Assembly: GCF_018596315.1 (NCBI RefSeq)
Contig: NZ_JAHEAG010000047.1
Span: forward strand, 1 to 39,048
DNA from: Bradyrhizobium sp. SRL28
Lineage (GTDB): Bacteria; Pseudomonadota; Alphaproteobacteria; Rhizobiales; Xanthobacteraceae
Length of the DNA: 39,048 nt
Reading direction: 5' to 3'
A program made the position numbers and the translations under genes. The notes under the pieces were generated by a model. That model worked only from the letters and a program-made list of their open reading frames with translations. It did not search any database and was not told the DNA's origin. Positions 9,275 to 18,313 of this stretch are shown piece after piece; position 1 is the first letter of the stretch; each line of letters opens with the position of its first letter.

Positions 9275-10075
9275 CTACACGCGCGGGGGCATCGTTGCCC
9301 GATCGAGACGGCGGTGGATCAGCGACACGATCGAAAAAAGATCTTCGGCGTCTTCCTTGCTCATCTGCCAGGTGATGCGCGCCGCGTGCGCCGTCGGGTT
9401 CCTAAACATTCCAAACGTGCCGCGCACCATATTGGCAAAGCCTTTTTGTTCGCTGATCTGACTATCGTTTGCGAGCGCGTTGATCGCCAACATCGGCGGG
9501 TTACCGGCTAGCGCCCGATCGACAAGAGCGCTGCCATCATCTGTCAGACCGGTCTTCGCTCTGATTTTCTCGCCAACGCTCTTCACAGCTTCGAGTACTG
9601 CGTGGAAATAATTGTCGGCGAGCAGCTCCTCACTGCAGAACTTCAGAACGTCGGGGTGTGCGCCTCGAACGTTGAGGTCCGCGCGCAGCTCTTGCGCGCG
9701 CCGTTTCGCCTCTGAGAGTGTTTCTGCCCTCTCTACGGACTCCACAACTCCCGCCGCGTTCACCGCAAGGCCCGTGAATGCGAGCGCCACGTTGAGGTTC
9801 GAGCGCATCGGCTCGAATTTTTCGGGGCTGCGGATATACCGCTCCGGCTTCATCGTTTTGCGGATGAAGGCGAGGATAGCCAAGCGGTCTTGCCTCGTGT
9901 TTTGACTCAGCGCGAAGGCGTTGTAGAGCCGATGACGCTTGGTCAGCGCAGGGTCGGGGTCGGCCATCTGGCAGGATTCGAGCATGTGCGCGATCTCTGA
10001 TCCCGTCAAACCCTGATCCGTATCACCAAGTGCGTCTGCGATTGCGCGTAATTGGCTTTGCATAAAGTGAATCAT
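9275..10075 (-). CDS. TIGR02391 (Ymh-like) protein with HEPN-type motif
   Basis: The 266-residue product starts at the ATG at 10075 (MIHFMQSQLRAIADAL), one base after the stop of the upstream AlbA_2 gene (TGA at 10079-10077), so the two are translationally linked. The N-terminal part has QGLTGSEIAHMLESC and a CQMADPDP segment. The C-terminal half matches the TIGR02391 pattern, ending in NMVRGTFGMFRNPTAHAARI. RNPTAH fits the Rx4-6H motif of HEPN RNases, which suggests RNA cleavage. That HEPN link is an inference from the motif. With the AlbA_2 partner, a defence or toxin role is plausible. No lesion is seen. Confidence 0.8.
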   Translation of the reverse strand: MIHFMQSQLRAIADALGDTDQGLTGSEIAHMLESCQMADPDPALTKRHRLYNAFALSQNTRQDRLAILAFIRKTMKPERYIRSPEKFEPMRSNLNVALAFTGLAVNAAGVVESVERAETLSEAKRRAQELRADLNVRGAHPDVLKFCSEELLADNYFHAVLEAVKSVGEKIRAKTGLTDDGSALVDRALAGNPPMLAINALANDSQISEQKGFANMVRGTFGMFRNPTAHAARITWQMSKEDAEDLFSIVSLIHRRLDRATMPPRV

Positions 10076-10076
10076 C

Positions 10077-11288
10077 TCAATCGACTTTGTTGCGATACCG
10101 CCCCGTCGCATCGAACGAGGGTGTCGAAGCTCGGCCCGCCGCATTCGCAATCTGGTCCAGGAGCGGCCTCAGTAGCTTCGCGTATTCGTAAGGATCGGCG
10201 GGGATATCCTCCAGTATGACTTCAGTGAAATGAAACTGATCGCGGTCGAGAGTGCCGGCTTCGTCCTCGAAAATCGAATTCGGCCCCGCGAATGAGTAGG
10301 GTACGCCCTTCATGCCGATAAGGCTCACAAGCAGCGCAAACGGGGGAGCGCACCCGAGTTCCCTGAGCTGCCTAAGATAAAGATGACTGCTCTTCACGAT
10401 GCTCACTTCCGTTCTCAGGGAGGCGAGCCGGTAGGGCTGTCGATCGGTTCCGTCGCCCATCAAGAATGATGATGCGACCGCTTCGACGACGCCGTTGTGA
10501 TATGCTTGGACGTAGGCTCTGGTTTGCTTTGCGCTCACGGCAGCATTCGAGAGCGTGAGAAGTCCATCCACATTGATCCTGAAATCCTGAGTGGAACCGC
10601 CGATAGGTGGGAACGCGGAATACATGCGCTTATCGGGAGCAAGGGGCAATGCAATGCGGCTGTCAGATGCCGAGAACGGGACCACGTGCAGGGTTAGCGC
10701 GTGGGTATCGAGTAGCGGGATAACCGCGTTATTGGCGGCTATCTTAGCCACGCGGTCGAACCTGAAGTCTCTAATGCGGTCGGCAAGTTGCGGCGCGCGG
10801 TTGAAGAGGATCCGCAGTTCATCGACGTTAGGTTCGTACTTGCCTGCAGACGATCGCGCAAAGAACCTGTTATTGCCCGAACCTTGGCGTACAATGCGGT
10901 GTGGCTGGTTATAGCTCCTGGGAATACGGGCCAGGATAACAGTGCCGCCGGTCACGGGGACGGCGCGCACTTCGAAACCATGGATCCTCGGTTGCAGGCC
11001 GGACCTCGCGATATTCTCAAGGCGAACGATTTCGGCATCCGCGTCGATCTGCAACGGCGTTAGCCGGGTAGGCACGCCCGACTGCGCATCGATGCCAATT
11101 ATGATGTCGCCGCCATCTGCATTCGCGAAGGAAGGGATATCAGCAAGAAACTCGCCGTGATCCTTATCGGCATTGCCATAGGGAGCGCGCTTATACTCGC
11201 AATCGCGGGTTTCCGATGCTTTCCCGTCTATCAGGCGCTGAAGCTGGCCTTCATCGATTTGATTTACCGCTAAGTGCCTCAGTGCCAT
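10077..11288 (-). CDS. AlbA_2 (Schlafen-AlbA_2) domain putative nucleic-acid-binding protein
   Basis: The 403-residue protein starts at the ATG at 11288, with GGAG five bases upstream. Residues about 10-150 form the AlbA_2 domain: LIDGKASETRDCEYKRAPYG, EFLADIPSFANADGGDIIIG and RIPRSYNQPHRIV, then GSGNNRFFARSSAGKYEP. AlbA_2 domains are found in Schlafen-related and other proteins that bind RNA or DNA. The C-terminal 250 residues are not a domain I can name. The gene overlaps functionally with the downstream HEPN-like gene (spacing one base) and follows two small unknown genes on the same strand. It is intact. Confidence 0.82.
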   Translation of the reverse strand: MALRHLAVNQIDEGQLQRLIDGKASETRDCEYKRAPYGNADKDHGEFLADIPSFANADGGDIIIGIDAQSGVPTRLTPLQIDADAEIVRLENIARSGLQPRIHGFEVRAVPVTGGTVILARIPRSYNQPHRIVRQGSGNNRFFARSSAGKYEPNVDELRILFNRAPQLADRIRDFRFDRVAKIAANNAVIPLLDTHALTLHVVPFSASDSRIALPLAPDKRMYSAFPPIGGSTQDFRINVDGLLTLSNAAVSAKQTRAYVQAYHNGVVEAVASSFLMGDGTDRQPYRLASLRTEVSIVKSSHLYLRQLRELGCAPPFALLVSLIGMKGVPYSFAGPNSIFEDEAGTLDRDQFHFTEVILEDIPADPYEYAKLLRPLLDQIANAAGRASTPSFDATGRYRNKVD

Positions 11289-11395
11289 GCTCACTCCGGA
11301 AACAGCCTCGGCATCATACTCCAAAAAGGGCGTCAATCACCGTCAGAGCGCATCACAGCTGATCGCGAGCCCGGAGAAAGGCTTAATTTCAGGCG

Positions 11396-11671
11396 TTAGC
11401 GAGATTTAAGATTTCTCCTAAATCCACTTAAGGCAAACGCCTCCTCGAAATGCTTCCACCCAAAATGATTGGTCCTGAACGCGAGTATTTCTGCTTGAGC
11501 TGCAAAGCCGACAAGTTCAATGTTCTCGCGTAGCAAGGCTCCCGCCGCATCGACGACTTCGGCGCTCGTAAACTTGTAGGGCTCGCAGACGCGACCTCGC
11601 TCCGTTTTGCTTACTACTTCAAGAGATCCTTCCGGAAGCTGAAGCGCTTCGTCCGGCTTTGATATCTGCAT
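11396..11671 (-). CDS. hypothetical protein, 91 residues
   Basis: The ATG at 11671 has GGAG eight bases upstream. The product (MQISKPDEALQLPEGSLEVV) contains TSAEVVDAAGALLRENIELV and ends SGFRRNLKSR. It is mixed alpha/beta with no membrane segment. I recognise no family. It starts 15 bases after the stop of the 11687-12376 gene and lies 107 bases before the AlbA_2 gene, all on one strand, so it is likely cotranscribed with them. Confidence 0.55.
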   Translation of the reverse strand: MQISKPDEALQLPEGSLEVVSKTERGRVCEPYKFTSAEVVDAAGALLRENIELVGFAAQAEILAFRTNHFGWKHFEEAFALSGFRRNLKSR

Positions 11672-11686
11672 TTGATGGACTCCAAG

Positions 11687-12376
11687 TTAGACGGCTCGGG
11701 AGGATTTGCTTCCTACGTTATAGTATAACATGTCTTCAAGGATGGATATGGTGTTTCGCATTTCTCTTCTCACGCGCTGTTGTCCGGACTGCAGGATTTC
11801 CTCGACATCAATTTCAGACATCGATTTTTGCTTTCGCTGCTCGCGCGCGTTCGAAAAGAATTTGAAGAACTGCTCCTCGACAAACGCGCGCGCTTCATCC
11901 TGATCAACTTCGGCTTCAAGATATTTCGTTTTGAGCTCCGCGGCCACGTCACCGGTCGCCATCAGTTCGAACAGGTTGAAGCAGATATCATCGTCCGGGT
12001 TGATCGGTTCACGCCTACGTACCTTGCTTACCGGGATTTGCTGAAAGCAGCGATGAATGGCGCGCTCGTCTCCGAAGATCGGGATTATGTTTCTGTTAGT
12101 CTGCGACATTCTTGCCCCGCCCGGGCCCATAATCATGTTTTCCGATATTGGGCCTCTTCGCCGCGGCGGCGGCAAGACTAGGCTCTCTGCTGCGCCATTG
12201 ATGAAGCCGGCAATCTCTCGGCAGTAAGCCACATGGTCAGCCTCATCGGGGCCGACATAGACCTGTGTTGCCCGCAACCCCAACACGTCCGCTGCCATTA
12301 GTTGAGGATATCGGGCCAGATTACCCGAACCACGCGAAGCGGTTTGCACCGAAAGCGGCGATCCCAGCGAAACCAT
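11687..12376 (-). CDS. hypothetical protein, 229 residues (or 140 from an internal start)
   Basis: The frame from the ATG at 12376 has an in-frame stop six codons upstream. An internal ATG at 12109 (MSQTNRNIIPIFGDERAIHR) is an alternative start. The C-terminal half is acidic and helical (ELKTKYLEAEVDQDEARAFV, EIDVEEILQSGQQRVRREM), possibly coiled coil. No family is recognised. It is first in the run of four minus-strand genes that ends with the TIGR02391 gene, which suggests a shared role. The weak ribosome site at 12376 may mean that the N-terminus is degraded. Confidence 0.5.
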   Translation of the reverse strand: MVSLGSPLSVQTASRGSGNLARYPQLMAADVLGLRATQVYVGPDEADHVAYCREIAGFINGAAESLVLPPPRRRGPISENMIMGPGGARMSQTNRNIIPIFGDERAIHRCFQQIPVSKVRRREPINPDDDICFNLFELMATGDVAAELKTKYLEAEVDQDEARAFVEEQFFKFFSNAREQRKQKSMSEIDVEEILQSGQQRVRREMRNTISILEDMLYYNVGSKSSRAV

Positions 12377-12568
12377 GAGCGCGACGACAGCTCATGCGTG
12401 TTCGGGGCGCGCAGTAGAGAAATTTGGTGAGGGCTTGCGTACGGTTCGTACGAAGAAAGTTGTGAGATAGAAAAAGCAGCGAAGATGCATTGCACAAGTT
12501 ATTGCGGCGGCCGAGAATATGATCTAAGAGTTGCTACCTTTAAGCGAACTCTTTTTTAGGACTTTAAT

Positions 12569-12961
12569 ATGAAAAAGTTTCTAGGGCTTTTCCTGATCGC
12601 CCAGTTTTTCTTGCTTTCCGCCGAGGTCATGGCGCAGGGGCTTCCTGCTCCCTCGTACTGGAAGAATGAACGAGGTTCGGAACTGTTTGTTTGGTCCAAC
12701 AACAACGGGGCAATACAGGGGGTTTTCACAAACCATGCTCAAGGGTTTGCGTGCCAGGGCATTCCTTACCCTGCATCGGGAGCCTTCGGTCCAACCGGCT
12801 TGTACTTTGTTGTTACTTTTGCCCAATGCAATTCCTTCACCCGCTGGGTCGGAAAGACTCACGGCTCCCAAATGCCCACGTCTTGGACGCTGTTCTACAT
12901 CGACAAGAATGGTAGACCCAGTAAGTTGAAGGGCAAGGATACATTCACGCGCGTATGGTAG
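12569..12961 (+). CDS. avidin family biotin-binding protein, bradavidin II-like, secreted
   Basis: Avidins are small beta barrels that bind biotin very tightly. The 130-residue product has a signal peptide (MKKFLGLFLIAQFFLLSAEV, cleavage likely after MAQ) and a mature part of about 107 residues. Family features are visible: SYWKNERGSELFVW for strands 1-2, GAIQGVFTNHA, RWVGKTHGS with the conserved Trp, TSWTLFY, and the C-terminal DTFTRVW with the Asp that contacts the biotin ureido ring in streptavidin. The sequence resembles bradavidin II of Bradyrhizobium more than streptavidin, from memory. Two Cys residues (in FACQG and AQCNS) could form a disulfide. The gene stands alone between a minus-strand operon and a TetR remnant. 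The biological role of rhizobial avidins is not settled. Confidence 0.85.
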   Translation: MKKFLGLFLIAQFFLLSAEVMAQGLPAPSYWKNERGSELFVWSNNNGAIQGVFTNHAQGFACQGIPYPASGAFGPTGLYFVVTFAQCNSFTRWVGKTHGSQMPTSWTLFYIDKNGRPSKLKGKDTFTRVW

Positions 12962-13169
12962 TTTGCGCGCCGACCCGAGGCACCTGCGTCCGCAGTGAAC
13001 ATTTTCTAAGTTATTGATTTTTCTTGTCATAGCAGGTGTTTCCGCCACGTTTTGTTCACGGTGGTTCCACCGAATTCGTTGCGATTTCGTTGCGGCACCT
13101 CTTAAGGAGAACAACTCTCGCTGCCGGGCGTGAGCATCTTTGTGACGTGCATAGGGCAGCAACGTCGGT

Positions 13170-13784
13170 GTGCGCTGCATGCAGAAAGCGACGCCCGTAC
13201 TCGCGGCGCAAGGGCATGAAAAGATTTCAACGGCAGCGATCGCCAAGGCTGCAAGGGTCGGCGCCGGGACATTTTACGTATACTTCAGGTCCAAGGAAGA
13301 ACTGCTTGTCGAGCTCTTCAAGGGCAATGTCGAAAGAACCTGGGACGATGCGTTTACGCTCGTTCGAACGCGCGATACGCTCGTTGAACAGCTCTCCTGC
13401 CTGCTAGCGAATACGACAGCAGGTCACGATCGAGATCCCGCGCTGTCCCGCATATTCTTCCGGGAAATTCTGTTTATGCAGCCGCCGGTTCTCGCAGCTG
13501 CATCGGACTTTGCCGCATCCGTACACTATCGCCGGCCTTCTTCGCGCGTCGCAGGACCGAAACGAATTCGCTGCCGAGGTCGACCCAGCATTGCTCGCTC
13601 ATGTCGTCTTCGATCTTGGTTTCAGTCAATGCTGCGCCATTACAGCGGCGCAGTCACCGCTGACATGCTGGCCCGTCGGCTGATCAAGGCCATCCGAATG
13701 ATTGTTACGGCCATGTGCCCGGTGCGGCTTGAACGGGTTAGCCCGTGCGCGGCGACTACCGCTTGTAGACTTTCGACGGCGTAG
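13170..13784 (+). pseudogene. TetR/AcrR family regulator, frameshifted
   Basis: The N-terminal helix-turn-helix is clear: EKISTAAIAKAARVGAGTFY followed by VYFRSKEELLVELF. Coding starts in frame 3 at a GTG (13170) or an ATG nine bases on. It moves to frame 1 near 13520 (TIAGLLRASQDRNEFAAEVD) and back near 13615 (FQSMLRHYSGAVTADMLARR). Two compensating indels scramble about 30 residues of the ligand domain, and the last residues are doubtful. A usual TetR protein is about 200 residues. No target gene is evident; the amidohydrolase operon to the right points the other way. The stretch 12962-13169 before it holds no gene. Confidence 0.75.
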
Positions 13785-14196
13785 CTCGCATCAAGACCGT
13801 ACATCGCGAAAGTTGCGACAATGACGCGCCAGAGAAAAGGCTCTCCCCGCCTAGCTCAACAGGCCCGTACTATTGGGCCCTGCGCAACGCGGACGGGATC
13901 ATACTTAGGTAGCGGTTGCGCGGTTGGCGTGCCAGCAAATTAGCAGAGTCCGCGCGAGCGGTTGGTGGCGATGTTGTTCGGCCAGCGCGTGAAGAAGCTC
14001 GATGCTGTTCAACTCGCCTTGGCGCCGGAGACCTCAAGATCGCCATCGCAGCGGCGAAGAAGCTGAGGAGGAGAAGCACGATCCCCCGCACTGTTGAGAG
14101 GTGTTTCCGGGGATGAATCAACAGCAGCGCAGTCGCGACCTCCGACTGATTTCTAGCAGCCGCCGTAGGCAAGAGGGCTCTTCTAAGCAGACTTCA
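13785..14196. other. gene-free stretch between TetR remnant and amidohydrolase remnant
   Basis: No protein-like frame with a credible start was found on either strand. Short open frames here have skewed, repetitive Arg/Ala composition typical of non-coding reading. It may hold degraded sequence. I see no repeat or clear terminator. Confidence 0.4.
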
Positions 14197-15610
14197 CTAC
14201 CGGCCAGCGCCGGCGGGGATCAAGGCCGAGCCGGTGCGCGATCCGCTCCCGGCAAGGCTGGCCTCGGCGATAGCCTTGCCCGCATCGATACCGGTCGCGC
14301 GGCCGGAGTCGAATACCACGTTGCCGTCGACAATGACGGTTTGAATGCTCCGACCGTCTGCGCAGTACACTAGATTTCGGACGACATCGTGGCGAGGCGC
14401 CCACTCCGGCGTCTCAATGTCATAGAGGGCGAGATCCGCCGTCTTCCCCACCTCCACCGACCCCAACTCGTCGTCCCACAGCACAGACGGGCGCCGTTGA
14501 GTGTCGCCATTTCCAGTGCCGTCTCGGCGGGGACCAAGTTGACGTCCACGCGCGTCCTTGAAGAGGCCGGCCGTGATCCCGGCTAGGCGCGCGTGGTCAA
14601 AGGTGCCGCTAGAGGACACGCCATCGGCGCCTAGTGAGACGGTGACGCCAGCCTGAAGCATCTCGGGGATCTTGCCGATTTTGGTGACTCCCTTCGCCAG
14701 GCGCAGCGCGGCTCCGGGGCAGAACGAGACCTTCGTGCCCCGCTCAGGAGCTCCACCTCGCGATCGGTGACCGCGGTGCAATGCGTAAGTAGCAAGTTTG
14801 GCGAGAGAACGCCGAGCTTGTCGAGCTGCGTGATCGGCCACGTGCCCACCCGTTTTTCGACCGCCTTTGCCTCTTCGATCGACGACGCCATGTGGAACGC
14901 CATGCCGACTCCGTAGCGATCGGCGAGTGCTCGCAGCCCGGCGAACAGCTCGTCGGAGCAATGGGACAACAGACCATAGATGGATGCCCATGCTCGGATG
15001 CGACCGCCAGCGGTGCTGGTCCAGCGGTCCAGAAGCGAAGCCACTTCCTGAAGCGCTGCACCGGCCGACGGCGAAAGCACGCGCTCCTGCAAGTCCGGCA
15101 ACATGGCCGGCGCCGGAGTTTTCGGTAACAGATCAAACACACCGCGTCCCAGCACTGCTCGCATTCCGCTTTCGCCGACTGTCTGCGCCACCGCGTCCAG
15201 GTGACCGTGCGAAACAAGAATGTTCACGCCCACGAAGCAGGTTGTACCGCTGCGGAGCATCTCTAGGCAGGCGAGTCGGGCCGAGACATAAGCCTCCTGC
15301 TCTGTAGGCGCTGCGTAGAATGGGCGCGCATACGGGGCGCCCCATGCTTGCGTCGAGAGGTCGTCCGGAATGAGCCCCCGGCTGAGGTGCTCGAAGGTAT
15401 GCACATGGGTGTTGACGTAGCCCGGAATGACCAGCGGGCCTCGAGGACCGTGCCCGCGGCGCGACAACGCTCAAGATGGCGGGCGTCAAGTTCCGAGGAC
15501 GGCCCTAGATCTACTATGCGCTAGTTTTCAACCAGGAGCGAGTGACGCTCCAGTATCCGCCGCTTGACGACCATCGTGAGCACGTAGTCGGCGTCCCGAA
15601 TCAGCAACAT
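14197..15610 (-). pseudogene. amidohydrolase (TrzA/AtzA/SAH-deaminase type), several frameshifts
   Basis: This is a metal-dependent deaminase or chlorohydrolase-like enzyme of the amidohydrolase superfamily. From the ATG at 15610 (MLLIRDADYVLTM) a TAG interrupts LVEN-RIVDLG. Coding continues in another frame with the metal site NTHVHTFEH, then MAFHMASS (metal His) and LTHCTAVTD. It shifts near 14745 to GTKVSFCPGAALRL and SLGADGVSSSG (metal Asp). Two compensating shifts near 14490-14560 spoil ETALEMAT. The tail DDELGSVEVGKTADLALYD is normal. All metal-binding motifs remain but at least four lesions exist. It is last in the transporter operon, five bases after the DUF1989 gene. The substrate was probably what the transporter imports. 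Confidence 0.8.
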
Positions 15611-15614
15611 GGCG

Positions 15615-16219
15615 TCAGTTCCTGATCACTTCGTAGGCGACGGGCTTCGGGATGCGGTCGGCGCCGTTGGTGGTAAGATATCCATTGGGCAGGCGGAGAA
15701 CACAACGATCGTATTCACTTGGGCCGTGAGCAGCACATATTGGCCGGCCTGCACCGGCGGCGGGATCACCTCCAGCGTCCCGTCGGGGCTCACGGGACAA
15801 TTCTCAAAGATATTAAATGGACAGGGAGAGTGGGGTGCGCGCAACCCGAACTCCAGCAACGCGGTCTTCAGATTTTCTGCGCAGCTCGCGTGGTTCTCGT
15901 AGCCGAACATCTTGTAGCGCAAGGGATCGCAGGCGCAGCGCAACGTGTCGTGCACTCCGGGAGAAGTGTCCTCAGTCATCTTGAGCAGCGGCGTGCGACG
16001 GTTGGAATAGAGCAGATCGCCCTTTTTTGGGCTGACCCGGCCGATCATGGCGCGGGTGTGTTCCATTGACATGTGCTCAGTCAGGTCGTCGGCAAGGAAT
16101 GCCCAAGCGTCTACCACTTGGCTACCCAGCGTATTGATGAGCTTGACGCTCCAGCCAGCCTGTAGCTTCACCGCTTTGCCCGAGCATGCGGGTACCACGA
16201 TCGTCTGCGCAATCGTCAT
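15615..16219 (-). pseudogene. DUF1989 (urea carboxylase-associated) protein, 3' frameshift
   Basis: DUF1989 proteins occur next to urea carboxylase, guanidine and other nitrogen-compound genes. The ATG at 16219 has GGAGGAAT directly upstream. Typical blocks are LINTLGSQVVDAWAF, EHMSMEHTRAMIGRVSPKKG, PGVHDTLRCACDP and CPFNIFENCPV. Near 15682 one base is missing after DILP: the frame then reads PTAPTASR, while the shifted frame gives the expected TNGADRIPKPVAYEVI with a stop at 15615. Only the last 16 or so residues are affected, so partial function is possible. It lies 24 bases after the ATPase gene. Confidence 0.8.
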
Positions 16220-16243
16220 TCCATTCCTCCAATCTTGGACAAC

Positions 16244-17011
16244 CTAGACAAAACGTTGCAAGAACTGCTTGGCGCGCGGGGTGTCCGGGCTGCCGAAAAA
16301 CTTGTTGGGCGGCGCCGTTTCCACTACCGACCCCTTATCCATGAACAACACTTCGTCCGCCGCCTCGCGCGCGAAGGCGAGCTCGTGGGTAACCACAATC
16401 ATCGTCTGGCCTTCGCGGGAGAGGTCGCGCATGAGACCGAGCACCTCGCTGACCAGCTCTGGGTCGAGCGAACTGGTCGGCTCATCGAACAACAGCACCT
16501 CGGGCTTCATCGCCAGCGCGCGAGCGATGGCCACCCGCTGCTTCTGGCCCCCCAACAACCGGCTCGGATAGGCGTCACGTTTGTCGCGTAGGCCTATCTT
16601 ATCCAGCAAGAGTGTGGCTTCCGCCACGACCTCGTCCCTGGGCCGACGCTGCACATGAATCGGACTCTCGATGAGGTTACCTAGGACCGTGAGGTGCGGC
16701 CACAGATTGAACTGCTGAAACACCATGCCCATGCGTGTACGCATGCGCGCCAGTTCGCGATCGGTCATCTGACGCTCCTGACCGGCGGCCGTGCGCGAGA
16801 AGCCGACGCGCTCGCCGCGCAGGAACACCGCTCCCTCGTCCGGTCGCTCGAGAAAGTTCAGGCAGCGGAGCAGCGTTGATTTACCCGAGCCGCTCGGCCC
16901 AAGAATGCAAAGCGTCCGCCCGGCCCGCACTTCAAGATCGACCTCCCGGAGCACTCGCAGCGAGCCGAAGCTCTTGCAGATCTGTTGCGCGACAACGACG
17001 GGCTCACTCAT
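16244..17011 (-). CDS. polar amino acid-type ABC transporter ATP-binding protein
   Basis: The 255-residue subunit energises uptake through the two adjacent permeases. It has Walker A GPSGSGKST, Q-loop VFQQFNLWPHL, Walker B VLLFDEPTSSLD and the H-loop VVTHE. The signature reads LLGGQKQ rather than the usual LSGGQ. Loss of the signature Ser often impairs ATP hydrolysis, so this copy may be weak. The start at 17011 (MSEPVVVAQQI) overlaps the end of the permease gene (stop at 17004) and fits family length. Close relatives are GlnQ/HisP-type ATPases; the substrate is unknown. Confidence 0.9.
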   Translation of the reverse strand: MSEPVVVAQQICKSFGSLRVLREVDLEVRAGRTLCILGPSGSGKSTLLRCLNFLERPDEGAVFLRGERVGFSRTAAGQERQMTDRELARMRTRMGMVFQQFNLWPHLTVLGNLIESPIHVQRRPRDEVVAEATLLLDKIGLRDKRDAYPSRLLGGQKQRVAIARALAMKPEVLLFDEPTSSLDPELVSEVLGLMRDLSREGQTMIVVTHELAFAREAADEVLFMDKGSVVETAPPNKFFGSPDTPRAKQFLQRFV

Positions 17012-17666
17012 GGCTACGCACCACCGCGACGCGGTCCGTCGCGCGCACAATCCCTTCGATTGCGGAGCAGATTACCCAGTAGAGGGCAACCGTGACGAGT
17101 AGAGTCTCGAATGGGATATAGTAGGTGGCTTGGACCAAGTTCGCCATTGAAGTGAGATCGGGAATTGTTATCATCATCAGAAAGGCTGAATTCTTAACGA
17201 GCGTGATCATCTGATTGCCGAGCACCGGGCCGGACGCGATAAGTATCTGCGGAAGAATGATCCGCCCGTAGAGCCCAAGGCCATAGTAGCCGTAGGCGCG
17301 CCCGGCCTCCTCCTGCTCTCGCGGCATGTGTGCCCAAGCGCCGCGCAGGATTTCGGCGAAGTACGCAGTGTTGTACACGACCAGCGCCGCCAGTCCGCAA
17401 ATCCAAGCCGACAGCCTCACGCCGATCACGCGCAGGCAATAGTACACGGTGAAGAGCAGCACGAGGAACGGGAGCGCTCGCAGCAGGTCCACGGCGCCTT
17501 GCGCGGCGCGCCGGATCAGCTTCCGCCGCGATACCAGCAGCGTCGACACGAATGCGGCGAGTGCTAACGATAGCGCGCCGGCGAGCGCGCATATCCAGAC
17601 GGTGTTGAGGAACCCGATTCCGAGGGTGCGCCACTCCCCAAGAACTGCGCCAAAGTTCGCGATCAA
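17004..17666 (-). CDS. amino acid-type ABC transporter permease (HisMQ group), second of two
   Basis: The 220-residue membrane protein likely starts at the TTG at 17666, which overlaps the TGA of the first permease (TTGA); upstream sequence in this frame is not membrane-like. The EAA loop is visible (EEAGRAYGYYGLGLYGRIIL) and the family motif AYFAEILRGAWAHMPREQ. Five membrane helices are expected, for example LGIGFLNTVWICALAGALSL and AIDGIV-type C-terminal region. It forms the channel with the first permease. No lesion is seen. Confidence 0.88.
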   Translation of the reverse strand: MIANFGAVLGEWRTLGIGFLNTVWICALAGALSLALAAFVSTLLVSRRKLIRRAAQGAVDLLRALPFLVLLFTVYYCLRVIGVRLSAWICGLAALVVYNTAYFAEILRGAWAHMPREQEEAGRAYGYYGLGLYGRIILPQILIASGPVLGNQMITLVKNSAFLMMITIPDLTSMANLVQATYYIPFETLLVTVALYWVICSAIEGIVRATDRVAVVRSHE

Positions 17667-18313
17667 AGGACCCCGTAACGTTCGACAATGCGGTGCTCCA
17701 TGTAACGTTGGACGAGCAGCAGGCACATGACGGCGAGCACGTAGATAGCACCCGCAGTCAGGAAGGGCACAATCGGCTGATAGGTTTGCGTGGACCAGCG
17801 CACCGCCACGCGCGTGAGGTCGACGACGCCTATGACCGCAACGGCTGGGCTCCCTTTGATGACAAGGGTAAGCTCGTTCGCGATCGCCGGCATGCTCGCG
17901 CGCCACACCTGCGGGAACACAATGCGCCGGAAGATCAACCCCCGCGTCATGCCTACCGCGCGGGCGGCATCGACTTGGCCCGTCGGAAAATCGAGCAGCG
18001 ACGCTCGCCAGATCTCGGCCTGGAACGCAGAAGTGTTAATAGCAATGACTACGATCGCCGCGACCGGCGGCGACATGGCAAGGCCAATACTCAGCAATCC
18101 GAAGAAAACCAGAAGCGCGAGCGTGACCATCGGCGCGGCGCGCGCAAGACTGGTGTGGGCTGCGACGGTTTGCGCGGCAATCGGCACGCGGCCGACGCGT
18201 ACCAAGGCTAGGAAAAGGCCGGCGAGCATGCCCAGAACGATGCCTGCCGTCGAAACCGTCAGGGTGGTGATCGCACCCTTGGCTAGGTCCAACAGTAAAA
18301 ATTCCCAGGTCAT
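17663..18313 (-). CDS. amino acid-type ABC transporter permease (HisMQ group), first of two
   Basis: The ATG at 18313 (MTWEFLLLDLAKGAITTL) is the family-like start; a GTG at 18334 would add seven residues. The protein of about 216 residues has hydrophobic helices (LTVSTAGIVLGMLAGLFLAL, MVTLALLVFFGLLSIGLAM) and the EAA loop QVDAARAVGMTRGLIFRRIV. It is the first gene of the operon. No gene for a periplasmic binding protein is present upstream or downstream, although transporters of this type need one, so it was lost or lies elsewhere. Confidence 0.88.
   Translation of the reverse strand: MTWEFLLLDLAKGAITTLTVSTAGIVLGMLAGLFLALVRVGRVPIAAQTVAAHTSLARAAPMVTLALLVFFGLLSIGLAMSPPVAAIVVIAINTSAFQAEIWRASLLDFPTGQVDAARAVGMTRGLIFRRIVFPQVWRASMPAIANELTLVIKGSPAVAVIGVVDLTRVAVRWSTQTYQPIVPFLTAGAIYVLAVMCLLLVQRYMEHRIVERYGVL

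Noticed and set aside
13870..14172. 100-codon minus-strand frame with a hydrophobic run
   Set aside because: There is no ribosome site, the rest of the sequence is skewed, and there is no operon context.
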